A stretch of DNA of 64,000 bases from Linanthus parryae (Eukaryota; Streptophyta; Magnoliopsida; Ericales; Polemoniaceae). The notes under the pieces were generated by a model. It was not told the origin of the DNA and searched no databases. It saw only the letters and a program-made list of their open reading frames with translations. Below are positions 54,985 through 64,000 of this stretch, in pieces (position 1 is the stretch's first letter; each line of letters starts with the position of its first letter). The position numbers and the translations under genes were made by a program. The stretch spans positions 83,245,495 through 83,309,494 of the forward strand of contig JALGPY010000005.1 of the NCBI GenBank assembly GCA_023055425.1. The letters are read 5' to 3'.

Positions 54985-56558
54985 TTAACTCGCTTAAAGG
55001 CAAGTATACAGTCAAGTAGTAAGTGGAGTATTTTAAGACTCCGAGTATCGAACCCAAGGGAATTTACGATTATTAGTTGACCAGAGATTAATTATGAGAT
55101 ATCTACGTAACCGGTAAGAAGGGGTTGGATTTTATAAAGTCGTCGCCCACAAACAAGCGACTTAAAATTAAATAACAACTAAGCTAACTGTTTTTGTATG
55201 CTTTTCTGCTGAAAAGAATGACTGTAATTTGATACGATTATAGAGAAGAACTAGGCAATCAATGGTCCCTAGGTTTCTTAGCAATTTCTGGATTACGCTT
55301 GAAACACTCTAGTTATGTCTAATTATACCGGGTTACACTCATCACACTCTTCTGTCGATCTCATGTGAATTTGCGTTTTGATTGACTTTGGGTCCTTTCG
55401 GTCCACCTCTGTATACCTTCACGTTCTAGTTGGCTTGTTAGGCTCGCTCACCGGGTCCTGTCGGTCCACCGTTTTCACTAAGTCCTAGCCAATTCCAACC
55501 GAAACAACCCCCACTTGGTTAATCAAGTTCTTATCTCCTCTCAGTCTCAAAGAACTACAAGATTACTCACTATGTTCTTTAGCGCGTCTCGATTAGTTCA
55601 CTTTCGTGCAACTATCTCAACAAGTAGTACCCTACGGGTGATCAAGCCAAGAATACTAAAAATAAAGCACAAGAACATAAGAGCTAACTAGAACATATAC
55701 TAGATTTAAGCATAAACGTGAATCAAGTCATCAATCCGGAAAGATACTAATCAAAACCCTAGTTCTCCATCAATTGCCTAGCTTAGAGAGTTTAGCTAGA
55801 CATGAAATAGGTTAACAAAGTCAAAATATCCATAATCATAGAAGAGAGATGAAGAAGATGATATCAAACACTAAAATCTTCAAAGGTTGAAGATCCTTCG
55901 TCAATGGCGCTCCTCCTTGCTTCGTTCGTCTCTCTCTTCTTGCTCGTTGATCTCCTCCTCACGTCTGTCTTCTTCTTTTTAGATCTAGGGCATATTAATT
56001 AACCATCCAAGTATTAATTAATAGCCCCAATACCCCTCAGTTAATGCTCCCGTACGTGCTCTGCCTCTGGGTTCAGATCGCACGATCATCTTAAATCAAG
56101 TCATGTGATCTCCTTTGCAAAAGCTCCAAGTCCTATAGATGATCCTGTGATCTCCTTAGTTCCTGCGATCACCAAGCCTGCTCCTTTGTGGGGTGCTAAA
56201 GTGTCATTAATCAAACTTGTTAAAATGACACTTTAACACCCTCTTGCCATCTTTTCCACACTTTCTTGCAATTTCTCTCTCTCCCGAGCTTTCGCATAAG
56301 TTCCGAAGTTCGCTTTCCCTCTCCTCTTGATCCGTGCTCCATGTCCTGTCAAACATAACACGAAAACAACCCGTGCGATCAAAAGTGACAAAATATATGT
56401 AAATAATGTGAAAAACGCCCGGATTATCAATCACCCACGACAAGCTCAACTTTCACAAAAATCTCACAAAAACGCTCTAAAAGACTACTAAATCCAACCA
56501 TATGCCCACAAATAGGTAGTAAACAATGTCAAACATTAACTCCTATTCGGAGTTATCA
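54985..56558 (-). repeat. 5' LTR of element F, inner end truncated
   Basis: Aligns with the 3' LTR from gttaactcgcttaaaggcaa onward, but lacks the last 12-13 bases (the counterpart of tgatgcgaattc at 44116). The PBS that should follow is absent, replaced directly by gag sequence. Confidence 0.85.
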
Positions 56559-56563
56559 GGCAT

Positions 56564-56861
56564 CACAATAGAGGCTATATATAAGGCTCAGGTGTCCCCG
56601 GTGAATAATCTTGATTAACAGTCAGATAAAAAGCAAAGAAGCATGTTCTCGTGGCTCTCAAGAAGATCACTAGCAACCAATCAGGGCGGGTAACCGAAAG
56701 AAAGGTCATGATGTCTCCAAATAAGTTAGCTTCAACAATTTCTGAAGATGGAGAGACCCAAGTCACACGAAAACCGCTTGTGGAGACAATGCATGATAAT
56801 CGAGCGACGAAGGGAGCCATGATCCGTACCTCAACACTGGTGGGAGTTGATTTGGTTAAAA
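56564..56861 (+). pseudogene. Candidate host exon, 3' part, between elements F and G
   Basis: Continues the exon cut at 44115 for 18 codons (TIEAIYKAQVSPVNNLD) to a TAA at 56616. Possible 5' splice sites lie at cag|gtgtcc (56591/56592) and ccg|gtgaat (56600/56601). A second frame, 56651-56875, encodes a hydrophilic basic stretch (KKITSNQSGRVTERKVMMSP) that may be the continuation after an intron or frameshift; its last codons run into the start of element G. Gene identity unknown. Confidence 0.4.
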
Positions 56862-58620
56862 CGATAAATCCTTAATAATAGTTATCATACGTACACTTTA
56901 CATTATTATTTGTGTGTGTTTCAGTGCAAAGTGACAACATTTGAGCCAAAATATGAAGAAAATGCACTTTTGGATATTTTTTGAGCTTTAATGCACAATC
57001 CGGGCGTTTCTTAATGGTTTTGAGTATGATTTTGATAATTTATCACATTTTATCTTAGCAGTAGTGTTCTTGTTGTTGTTTGACAGGAATTACGCGTGCG
57101 GGAATCAAGTGGAGAGAAGAAACGAGCTTCGGAGTAGAAGAAAAGACGAATTTGGCGCGTTTTGGATGTTTTCGCCAAATATTGGGCAATAATTAAGAAA
57201 AACGAGAAAATGATCCGGAAACGGAAATTTCTCAACATGAAATAAGTCTACATCGCAAATGGAATCCAAAGGCGAAAAAATCACATTTATCGCAGTCCGG
57301 ACGAAAGAGTTATGTCAAAAGGATGCTCAAAGAGATAAAACGCGGCCAAAAGCATCCAGAAATGCCAAACACGCCTTTCGAGGAGCTAAATTGATGAATG
57401 AAGGCTTCCCCAGAATTTGGGAATGTTTTATAGCATAAAAGGAGTCTCGAGGTCGAGGAGATCGTTCGGAAAGCAAACGCACGATCAAAGACGCGAAAAA
57501 CGACAAAAGAGGATGTTTTTGGAGCTGATCAGGATTGTCTTCGTAGGAAGACTTTATACTTACCCAAATTTCCAGTTGCTGAAGATGTCTTCTCATAACA
57601 GCCCTCTGTACTTATCTGGGAAGACCTTCGTAGGAAGAGAAAATGTCTTCGCAGGAAGACTCTTCCTACGAAGAGAAAAGTCTTCCTACGAAGACACTGT
57701 GCAGAGGCGGCCAAAATTAAGGAAACGATGCATAAAACTTTCCTAATTGACCCGAGACTCTTAGGGAACGTATCATTAGACATATTAAGTCATATTTTCA
57801 GAGGGAAGACGCATTATTGAAGGACGGGACATCAACTTGGAGCTTGGAGCACATCGTGGAGCTTGGGAAACCTTATTTGACCTCTTTTCTCCTTCGTTTC
57901 TTTGTTTTTGATCATGATCACACAAACTCTTTTCGTTGTGATCATGAATATGCGTAGCTAAACTTCTTAGATCAGGAACCGAGTTTGGGGTTAGGGTTTT
58001 TACATTGATTATGCGTTTTATGAATTGAGATTCATGTTTTGATAAACCTAATTGATGATTTTACGTTTGATATGATTGTTTTGTGATCTTCATATCATTT
58101 TGTTACTTGGAGACATCTTATTATCTAGAACTTAGTTTGCAATTATTTGGTAACTCGGTAATTTTTGAATCGGAAAAGCAAACAATCACTCATTCTTAGT
58201 GAAAGCAAGAGTTGAGATCGTTAGAGTAGAATTCATCGTTAATGCATGTTTAGGGATAATTAGAACTTGGTAACTCGGTTTTAGTCCAACCTAGGCATAG
58301 GATGCTCACTTGGAAACTCGTTGAGTTAGTATTCTCGATTAGAAATGTGAATTTCGTCAGTGTTTCGTAAATCGTAGAACGTCGTCAACAAGAGAATCCT
58401 ACCAATCCCCCAAACGAGGTGTCATGGTTGTTTCTCCCCTATGCAATCTCAATATTTAAATTTTTATTTTGTCTTTTCAATTAATTAGTTTAGAAAATTC
58501 TCTCAATTTCTAGCCCACATAAAGTTAATAGTGCTAATTGGTTCACGCAAGTCCTTTGGGTTCGATAAACCCGGATATTACTACACGCGACAGCCGTACA
58601 CTTGTGGTTGGATCATGTCA
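56862..58620 (+). repeat. 5' LTR of element G
   Basis: About 1.76 kb ending gatcatgtca, followed by the PBS. Shares layout with F LTR: cgggcgttt (57002), gtttgacagga (57078) and atcaagtggagag (57104) match aligned motifs in F read on minus. Contains an inverted-repeat array at 57537-57695. Confidence 0.65.
57537..57695. repeat. Cluster of 16-base palindrome-related units in G LTR
   Basis: gtcttcgtaggaagac (57537), gaccttcgtaggaaga (57623) and gtcttcgcaggaagac (57645) on plus, and the reverse complements tcttcctacgaaga (57661) and gtcttcctacgaagac (57680). Neighbouring units in opposite orientation (57645-57695) can fold into hairpins. Confidence 0.85.
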
Positions 58621-58626
58621 AGTTTT

Positions 58627-58644
58627 TGGCGCCGTTGCCGGGGA
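58627..58644 (+). promoter_or_regulatory. Primer binding site of element G
   Basis: TGGCGCCGTTGCCGGGGA, the typical Athila PBS, complementary to plant tRNA-Asp 3' end, six bases after the LTR end. Confidence 0.9.
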
Positions 58645-58761
58645 CTTCGGTTGAATTAATTAGAATTATTAACTTTAGGGAATTTTATTTTTGCTTTGGT
58701 TTATTTATTTGTTGATCTCATCTGCTTCCTAGCGAATTATTGTGCAGGTTTCTTGGCGATC

Positions 58762-59758
58762 ATGTGGGGGGAGAATTTCTATGGGCAAGCTCCAGGCTAT
58801 TCACCGTACTACTCCTATGGAGATATGTACACCCCTCCTCCTTGCAATCAAGAAGATGAGGAGATGAAAGAAATATTGAAGCTCATAAATAGCTACAATG
58901 GACAGGGATTAATAGGATGGATGAAACCCTTCAGCTGAAGGGACAACACTTGGCAGAACTTTCGAGTGCATTGGCATATGCAGATAATGACGATGGGCCA
59001 AGTAACATCATTCCTGACTTCGTTGAGGAATTCGAAGAGGAAGACGAAGAAACCCCAGAGGTCTATGTCTATAATACTGTTCATCGTGAAGTAATAGATC
59101 CTTGGGCTGCTTCAGACTCAGATTTCGACTCAGATTGGGATGATATTGTGAAGCCTTTACAACTTGTGCCTCGCATAGTTGCGGAGTCATGGCATGAATG
59201 GGAGAGTGTGGACATCGCAAGATTATGGCCCACTGAAGATATTTGCTTTGAGGAAGAAAGTCATGAAGCTAAGGAATTACTCAATGGAGATGTTTGCAAG
59301 GACATATATCATGAAGTTTCTCCGCCTAATCCATATATCTTGGAGATCATAAAATTGGATGAATCACATGAGAAAGACCAAAGACAACAGTTTTATGCGA
59401 TACATAAATTGCCACATGTGATTCCAAGACAAACACTAGGAAAGGAAGCAGTCAAGACGGCACTCCTTGTCATTACTATGCCACTGAGATTCTATTTCCA
59501 CATGATCGGTCCTTGATGATATTGACTTTGAAGAATTGGAAGAAGAAGAAGAGGAAAGGTACAAGGGGTCATGATGTGGTGAATGAATTCATGAGAAGAC
59601 CGGTGATCAAGGAGTGGAAGCACAAGAAGAAGAAATTTGCAAAGACCGTCTTTTACAACTTCTTCTTGCCATATGTGTCTCATGCATGCTCACTTGAGAA
59701 GAGAAGAAAAGAGAGACGATGGTGGAAGAAGAAAAAATGGAGAGAAAAACCTCCTTAA
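58762..59758 (+). pseudogene. Acidic ORF of element G, split by frame changes
   Basis: Three overlapping frames: 58762-58938 (MWGENFYGQAPGYSPYYSYG, then PPPCNQEDEEMKEILKLI), 58917-59516 (MDETLQLKGQHLAELSSALA; EEFEEEDEETPEVYVY; SDSDFDSDWDDIV; end LLVITMPLRFYFHMIGP), and 59516-59758, whose Lys/Arg-rich part (VKDNFY-type, KEWKHKKKKFAKTVFYNFFL) may be the original C-terminus. Stop and start overlap as TGATG at 59514-59518. The first part, with Tyr/Pro/Gly and a short helix, resembles N-termini of proteins in other non-autonomous Athila relatives. No gag capsid, RT or integrase. Function unknown. The frame changes are more simply read as decay than as programmed shifts. Confidence 0.5.
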
Positions 59759-62409
59759 CATTCTTTGAAGTAACTGGGTCGGGTCGTCGACCTTAAATTA
59801 CACGGCGCTTGTTGGGAGGCAACTCAACCTATTTATTGAGTTAATTTAGGGAGTTAGTTTTAATACAGTTGCGTGTGTTTTGTTTCTTTATTTTGGAGAG
59901 ATGAGAGAGAGAGAGACTGACATTTGTTTCCAAGTGACATGTTTGAGCAGGATATTAGAGAGTCGACCCCAGTGTGCCATGGCACACATGACCTTCACGG
60001 GGACTCGTGCACGCGAGTTGGAGATTTTTCATACATGGATTTTAGTAGAGGAGGGCAGTCGACCCCGGTGTGAGAGTACACATTGACTGTATAGACGCAT
60101 GGTGACACCACTACGGTGCTTGGGGGCTGTTGTGCACGATTCTTTCCCCACCCCTGAGGTGGATGTGAGTATTTCTTCCCTCTAGCTGAATTTGTGTTAA
60201 TTTTGTATGTCATAGCTCCATCTCATCTACTGGCCTTTCACATTTGATTGCTGAGTTCTCTTGCATAATCTCTAAATTCGTTGAGGACAACGAAGCATTC
60301 AATGTGGGGGTGGTTTAACTGTCTACTAGCTGATATTTTTCTTGCATAGCCAGTTACATGTAGGATGTTTAGGTTGTATTGTGAGTCAGTATTGTGGTTT
60401 TTGTTTGAGTTTTTATCTATATTGTCGTATTTTGTAGAGTAGATTTATATTTTGTTTGCACTTTTACATAATTGAGTCTATCCACCACAAAGTAAATTGT
60501 GTAGAGTCAATTTTTTTTGTTTGCTTGTTTTTTTTTTCCAAGTCAAAGCCTTGCATAGAGAGTTAGGATCTTATTAAAAAAATGGAAAAAGATAAAATTC
60601 ATAAAAAATGAGAAAATTGAAAATTTGAGAAAAGGCAATTGAGAGAAGCTTAGACCTGGTTGATGTAGTGAGATGTGAAAACTTTAGGCATAGGGTGTGA
60701 ATTCTGACCGAGAATGACATTTTTAGTTCCCCTGAGTTAGTATAGAGAGAATCTCATTACGGGAGGGCCTATCTATGTTTAAACTAAATTGAATTTTGAA
60801 AAGCTAAAGTGTGTGCTGCTTTTTTCTACAAGAGTTGAGCTTGGTGTTTGCTAAACAAGCCGAACGTTCATGTTGTCCGTCTTAGGTAGTCGCCAGCCCG
60901 CCTCGTAGTGGCACACAGAACAGTTGTTCCAGGATATGTATTAGAGCACTCACTTCGTTTAGATCTTACCTTGTAGGACCACTAGTAAACCCTAATTGAT
61001 CATTGGATTCATTGTTAGCCTCTATGACCTAGGGAGACAATTCTTGGCCTTCATCATATAACTTGTTTAGAATCACCTTTCTACAGTGTCACGAGGGAGC
61101 AGTAGTTGAGGGGTTAGTTCAGGGAGTTCTTCATTACATATTTGTGTGAATTCTACATATCGCATATGCTTCATTGGATATCTACGAGGGGATGCGAGGG
61201 TGAATGTGCCGGCTTGCACACTAAGGTATGGAGGTGTTCCATGTCATTACATCGTGGGAACAGTAGTGGAGAGCCTGAGTGCGTGACATCTAATCTACAA
61301 AAAAATGGGGTTGGTTGTACTTTATTGGTGGAATGTGCTAGGTACTGGATTTCTGTCATTTCGGTGTAGGAGGTTCGGTTGAATTACGCACATGACATCT
61401 TATTTTCTACTTGAGAGGGGGACGTGACTACACTCTAGTGTGGGGGTGTCGACATTTGACTACAGACATAGAGATTGGGCATTGACGACTCCATCCCCAC
61501 ACACGTGCTTTGATTTACTTGTAGCTTTGTTTGTTGGCATCGCACGCTTCATGGAGTTAGAGGGAGATGTATTATTATTGCGATATATATTCATTGATTT
61601 GTTTATTTCCATCCCCTGACATTATCATTATTGCTTGATTCTAGAAGGAGGACCACTCATACACTCATATTTATTTGATTGTATTGATATTTGATTGAGA
61701 GAAAGGAAAATAAAAAGAGAAAAAAAAGAAAAAGAAAAAAAAGTAGAAAAAAAGAAGAAAAAAAAGAAAAAAATGAGAGGAATAAAGAAATACAGATTTT
61801 CTTATTGAAAATCGAGTGGTGAAAGTTCTTATTTCCGGATTGAAGACAAAGATGAGTTTTGCACATTATTTGCTTTGATGGCCACGACATTGACATGGTA
61901 CCGGGGTTTGAGGGGATTGAGGGCCGGAGTCAGTGAGATTCGTGTTGTGGATTCCTATCATCAGGGTGAGAGTGTGTGTGATGCGGGTTTTAATGTGAGA
62001 ATGTGACGCTTTAGAACTTATTACTTCATGATTTTCCTTTTGTCCCTAAGCCTCAATATTCTAAACCGTTAGCGGAATAGGAGCTCGAACTATGAACGTG
62101 GCTTAGTCTTGGTTAGCCTCTTATTTTTATCAGCACACATGAAGAGGTAGGTTGTTCGTTATAGTAAAGTTAAGATTTCTATATAACTATGTGGAATTAC
62201 TTGTTGTCGAGTTTAGTTTCAATTCACACCTCTAGTCTATCTTTTTCATCACTCCAGAAGCATCGGTCTATTGTGGATTGAATTTTCCTGATCTCCCAAG
62301 TTTTGTTTTGTGTTTAGGATCTAGTCTAGTTTTTCATTGCATCATCGTGTTGCATTAGTTGTGTCGTGAGTCGTGTTAGAGTCCTTTGAGTTTAGTTGGC
62401 TAGTAGACA
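59759..62409 (+). other. 3' region of element G, homologous to F
   Basis: Begins with the conserved block gtaactgggtcgggtcgtcg ... cttgttgggaggcaac (59768-59821). Direct repeats agtcgaccccagtgtg (59963) and agtcgaccccggtgtg (60057). The element gttgaggacaa followed by gtgggggtgg is at 60277-60313, blocks shared with F at 60840-61100 and 61870-62400, and a purine tract at 61697-61780. No gene. The sequence stops matching F at 62409. Confidence 0.65.
62407..62409. repeat. Possible 3-bp target duplication of CACTA element (aca)
   Basis: CACTA elements make 3-bp duplications; aca precedes the terminal repeat. The partner copy is outside the window. Confidence 0.4.
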
Positions 62410-64000
62410 CACTACAACAAATCCTGCCTCCGTTGACATAAAAAATTGTCGCTAGAAAGGCAACCTATGTCGGTAGAAATTCTATTGACAAATTATTTTT
62501 TGACGCAAAATTGTCACTACAACTCAGTCGTTAGTATTAAAGCCGACAAACCCCAAGTATGTCGGCAGAAAAAAAAAAAGGCGACATCAATTTATGTCGA
62601 CAGTTTAAATCTAACAACAAAACCTTTCTTTCTCTAGTACAACTACCGATAAGTAAATTTAGTAGTTTATGTAGATAAGTGAAAAGAATATTTGTCACCA
62701 GTAGATATGTTTCTCCATATTACATCTTCCTGGCGACACAAATGTTTGTCGCCTGTATCACGACCAAATAAAAAAAAATTATGAGGATTTTTACGTATAT
62801 GCAGACATGCACCCAAAACATAAACACTACTCAAACATATATGCACAATTGTGCTCAAATCCAAGATCAACCCTCCAAAAGTGGGATTTTTTACATCACA
62901 AACAAAAATAATACTGCATAATAACAATTTTGCATCCTTAGCCAAGTTAACGACCGTCCAGTAGTTCACTCTAAACAAAAAGTCGTACAAATTAACGCAG
63001 TATTAAGTTAACAAAACAAGTAGCTTGCGTTTCAAATTTCAAAAACTATTACATATAGAGGAATCAAGTGCCCAAAAAACAGATACTAATTGTTATATCA
63101 TCAAGTGTTCAGAATCACCGGCCAGCACTTATTCGGGTCCTTCGATGCCCTCAACCTATACCAGCGGCGCTAAAACTTGCAAACAATGAAAAAAATAATC
63201 ATAAGATAGTGGCTGTATGGTTTAACAATAACTATGAAATAGTCGCGCGCGTTGCGCGCCGTTGGCCTTCGTTCAAGTCAATAAATACGATTTATTGATA
63301 CAGTGCGAGAACTAAGCATAGAAAAAAATGTGTAAAAGTAGAAAATCCGCTACATAATCATTTGAATAGTCATTACTTGTACTATAAGTTTGAGAAGATT
63401 GTTCAACATAGTATGGTTATAAGAGTAAAATTTTTAGACACTTAACTACGGACAAAATGATATGACCTAAGCTGAGGGGATGGGGCTCAGATCTGTTAGT
63501 GACTGGAAAAAGGAAGATGCCACCGCCGTGGCTGAAAAAATCCATTTGCCCCGCCAATAAACTGATTGGATCCTCAATTTCCCAAATAATGCCCAGAATT
63601 CCTTGATCATCACTGCCCCTTTTAGGAGTATTTTTCAGATGCTCCAAAAGAGCATGCGCAGAGAAGGATAAGGCAGCTGCAAGATCAGCTTTGGTTTCTT
63701 ACAAAATCCCAATATGAGTGATGAAGTTTACCTTCGGCGCCTGGAAGTATGATAGCTATTAAATCACCAAAAACTGCAGATACAACAACATATTGTTAAT
63801 TATAGTGCATGTTAGAAGGTTCAAAGATCAATAAGTAGTTCTGTTTGAGGCAGGTTTCATAACTGCATTTGCAGATGAAGCAAAATCCTACTGGCAAGAT
63901 GCACAAATAAGGAAAATGCCTCCTACCATGCAAGCTACTATCAATCAAGTTTACAAACTAATAATAAAACATTATGAAAAGATGCAATACACCGGTCCAA
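62410..64000. mobile_element. CACTA (En/Spm-type) DNA transposon, left end; right end outside window
   Basis: CACTACAACAAATCC at 62410 is a typical CACTA terminal inverted repeat. The next 350 bases carry subterminal motifs on both strands: tgtcgctaga (62448), tgtcggtaga (62469), gtcggcagaa (62561), ggcgacat (62580), tgtcgacag (62596), tggcgaca (62731), tgtcgcctg (62748). No transposase is visible. No terminal repeat in inverse orientation is seen before 64000, so the rest of the window is taken as element interior. Confidence 0.7.
63103..63960 (-). pseudogene. Spliced gene fragment carried in the CACTA element
   Basis: Minus-strand blocks with splice-like borders. From right to left: DFASSANAVMKPASNRT (about 63888-63832, after cttgccag); FGDLIAIILPGAE (about 63765-63731, after tctgcag, before gtaaactt); ADLAAALSFSAHALLEHLKN, GSDDQGILGIIWEIEDPISL and LLAGQMDFFSHGGGIFLFP (about 63695-63475), running on to LGHIILSVVKCLKILLL and a stop at 63417; and RRWYRLRASKDPNKCWPVIL ending in a stop (about 63173-63103, after gcaagttttag). 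Codons are conserved-looking and unlike transposase. I do not recognise the family. Probably a host gene piece captured by the transposon, as is common for CACTA elements. Confidence 0.45.

Larger units (their letters stand above)
44116..56558 (-). mobile_element. Element F: Athila-lineage Ty3/gypsy retrotransposon
   Basis: Flanked by a 5-bp TSD and two LTRs (44116-45702, 54985-56558). Minus-strand order: 5' LTR, Gag, protease, RT, RNase H, integrase, long 3' region with an env-like remnant, PPT, 3' LTR. DLGAS protease, FMDDFS RT box, absence of a chromodomain and a long 3' region are Athila traits. The polyprotein is one frame with three stops. The PBS and 5' leader are deleted. LTRs differ at roughly 35-40 positions by eye (about 2-2.5 percent). 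Confidence 0.9.
56862..62409 (+). mobile_element. Element G: non-autonomous Athila-related retrotransposon, 3' end disrupted by CACTA element
   Basis: 5' LTR (56862-58620), canonical Athila PBS, a disrupted acidic ORF in place of gag-pol, then 2.6 kb of 3' sequence colinear with F's 3' region on the opposite strand. A CACTA element interrupts it at 62410 before the PPT and 3' LTR. The LTR start is inferred: cgataaatcc at 56862 aligns with TGATAACTCC of F, implying a TG-to-CG change; the right end and TSD cannot be checked. Confidence 0.7.

Noticed and set aside
59514..59518. TGATG stop-start overlap in G as programmed reinitiation
   Set aside because: Several frame changes occur within 600 bases in an old element; decay is the simpler explanation.
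61697..61780. A-rich tract as a non-LTR retrotransposon poly(A) tail
   Set aside because: It is a mixed a/g purine tract inside the 3' region of G with a counterpart in F; no LINE or SINE sequence precedes it.

Overview
The window looks like plant (probably eudicot) nuclear heterochromatin. It has no prokaryotic gene organisation. Nearly all of it is LTR retrotransposons nested inside each other, plus one end of a CACTA DNA transposon and two short stretches that look like host gene pieces. Evidence is intact 5-bp target-site duplications (TSDs), TG..CA LTR ends, tRNA-type primer binding sites (PBS) and recognisable Gag/Pol domains. The species cannot be named from the sequence.

Region 1 (1-42903) is one pile. 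The base layer, E, is a plus-strand Tekay/Del-like element with about 3.75-kb LTRs and only 1.25 kb between them. Its 5' LTR was hit by T (1-9825, minus), a decayed Tat-lineage Ty3/gypsy element with two RNase H domains, a 3' minisatellite and an antisense ORF, and by K (10314-15534), an internally deleted Angela/BARE-like copia element. Its 3' LTR was hit by A (22896-42861, minus), a Tekay/Del chromovirus (TSD gattg) with an extra acidic ORF upstream of gag. A's own 3' LTR contains B (24728-33299, TSD agaga), probably a solo copia LTR. B contains C (26127-33185, TSD tatct), a young non-autonomous element with Athila-type PBS and polypurine tract (PPT), whose LTRs differ by about 15 substitutions.

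Region 2 (42904-56861) is about 1.5 kb of non-LTR sequence, including a candidate exon, split by F (44116-56558, minus, TSD ggcat). F is an Athila element whose gag-pol is one frame broken by only three stop codons, but whose PBS is deleted.

Region 3 (56862-62409) is G, a plus-strand non-autonomous Athila relative whose 3' half matches F but whose gag-pol is replaced by an unrelated acidic ORF. At 62410 a CACTA terminal repeat begins; that element runs out of the window and carries a minus-strand, apparently spliced gene fragment.

No element here looks able to move by itself. C and G lack pol; F lacks a PBS; A and T carry stops, frameshifts and damaged catalytic sites. F or a relative could have supplied proteins to C and G, which share Athila-type priming sites. 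The least familiar items are A's extra ORF with two SUMO-interaction-like motifs in an 11-residue tandem repeat, T's antisense ORF, C's membrane-segment ORF, and the gene fragment in the CACTA element.
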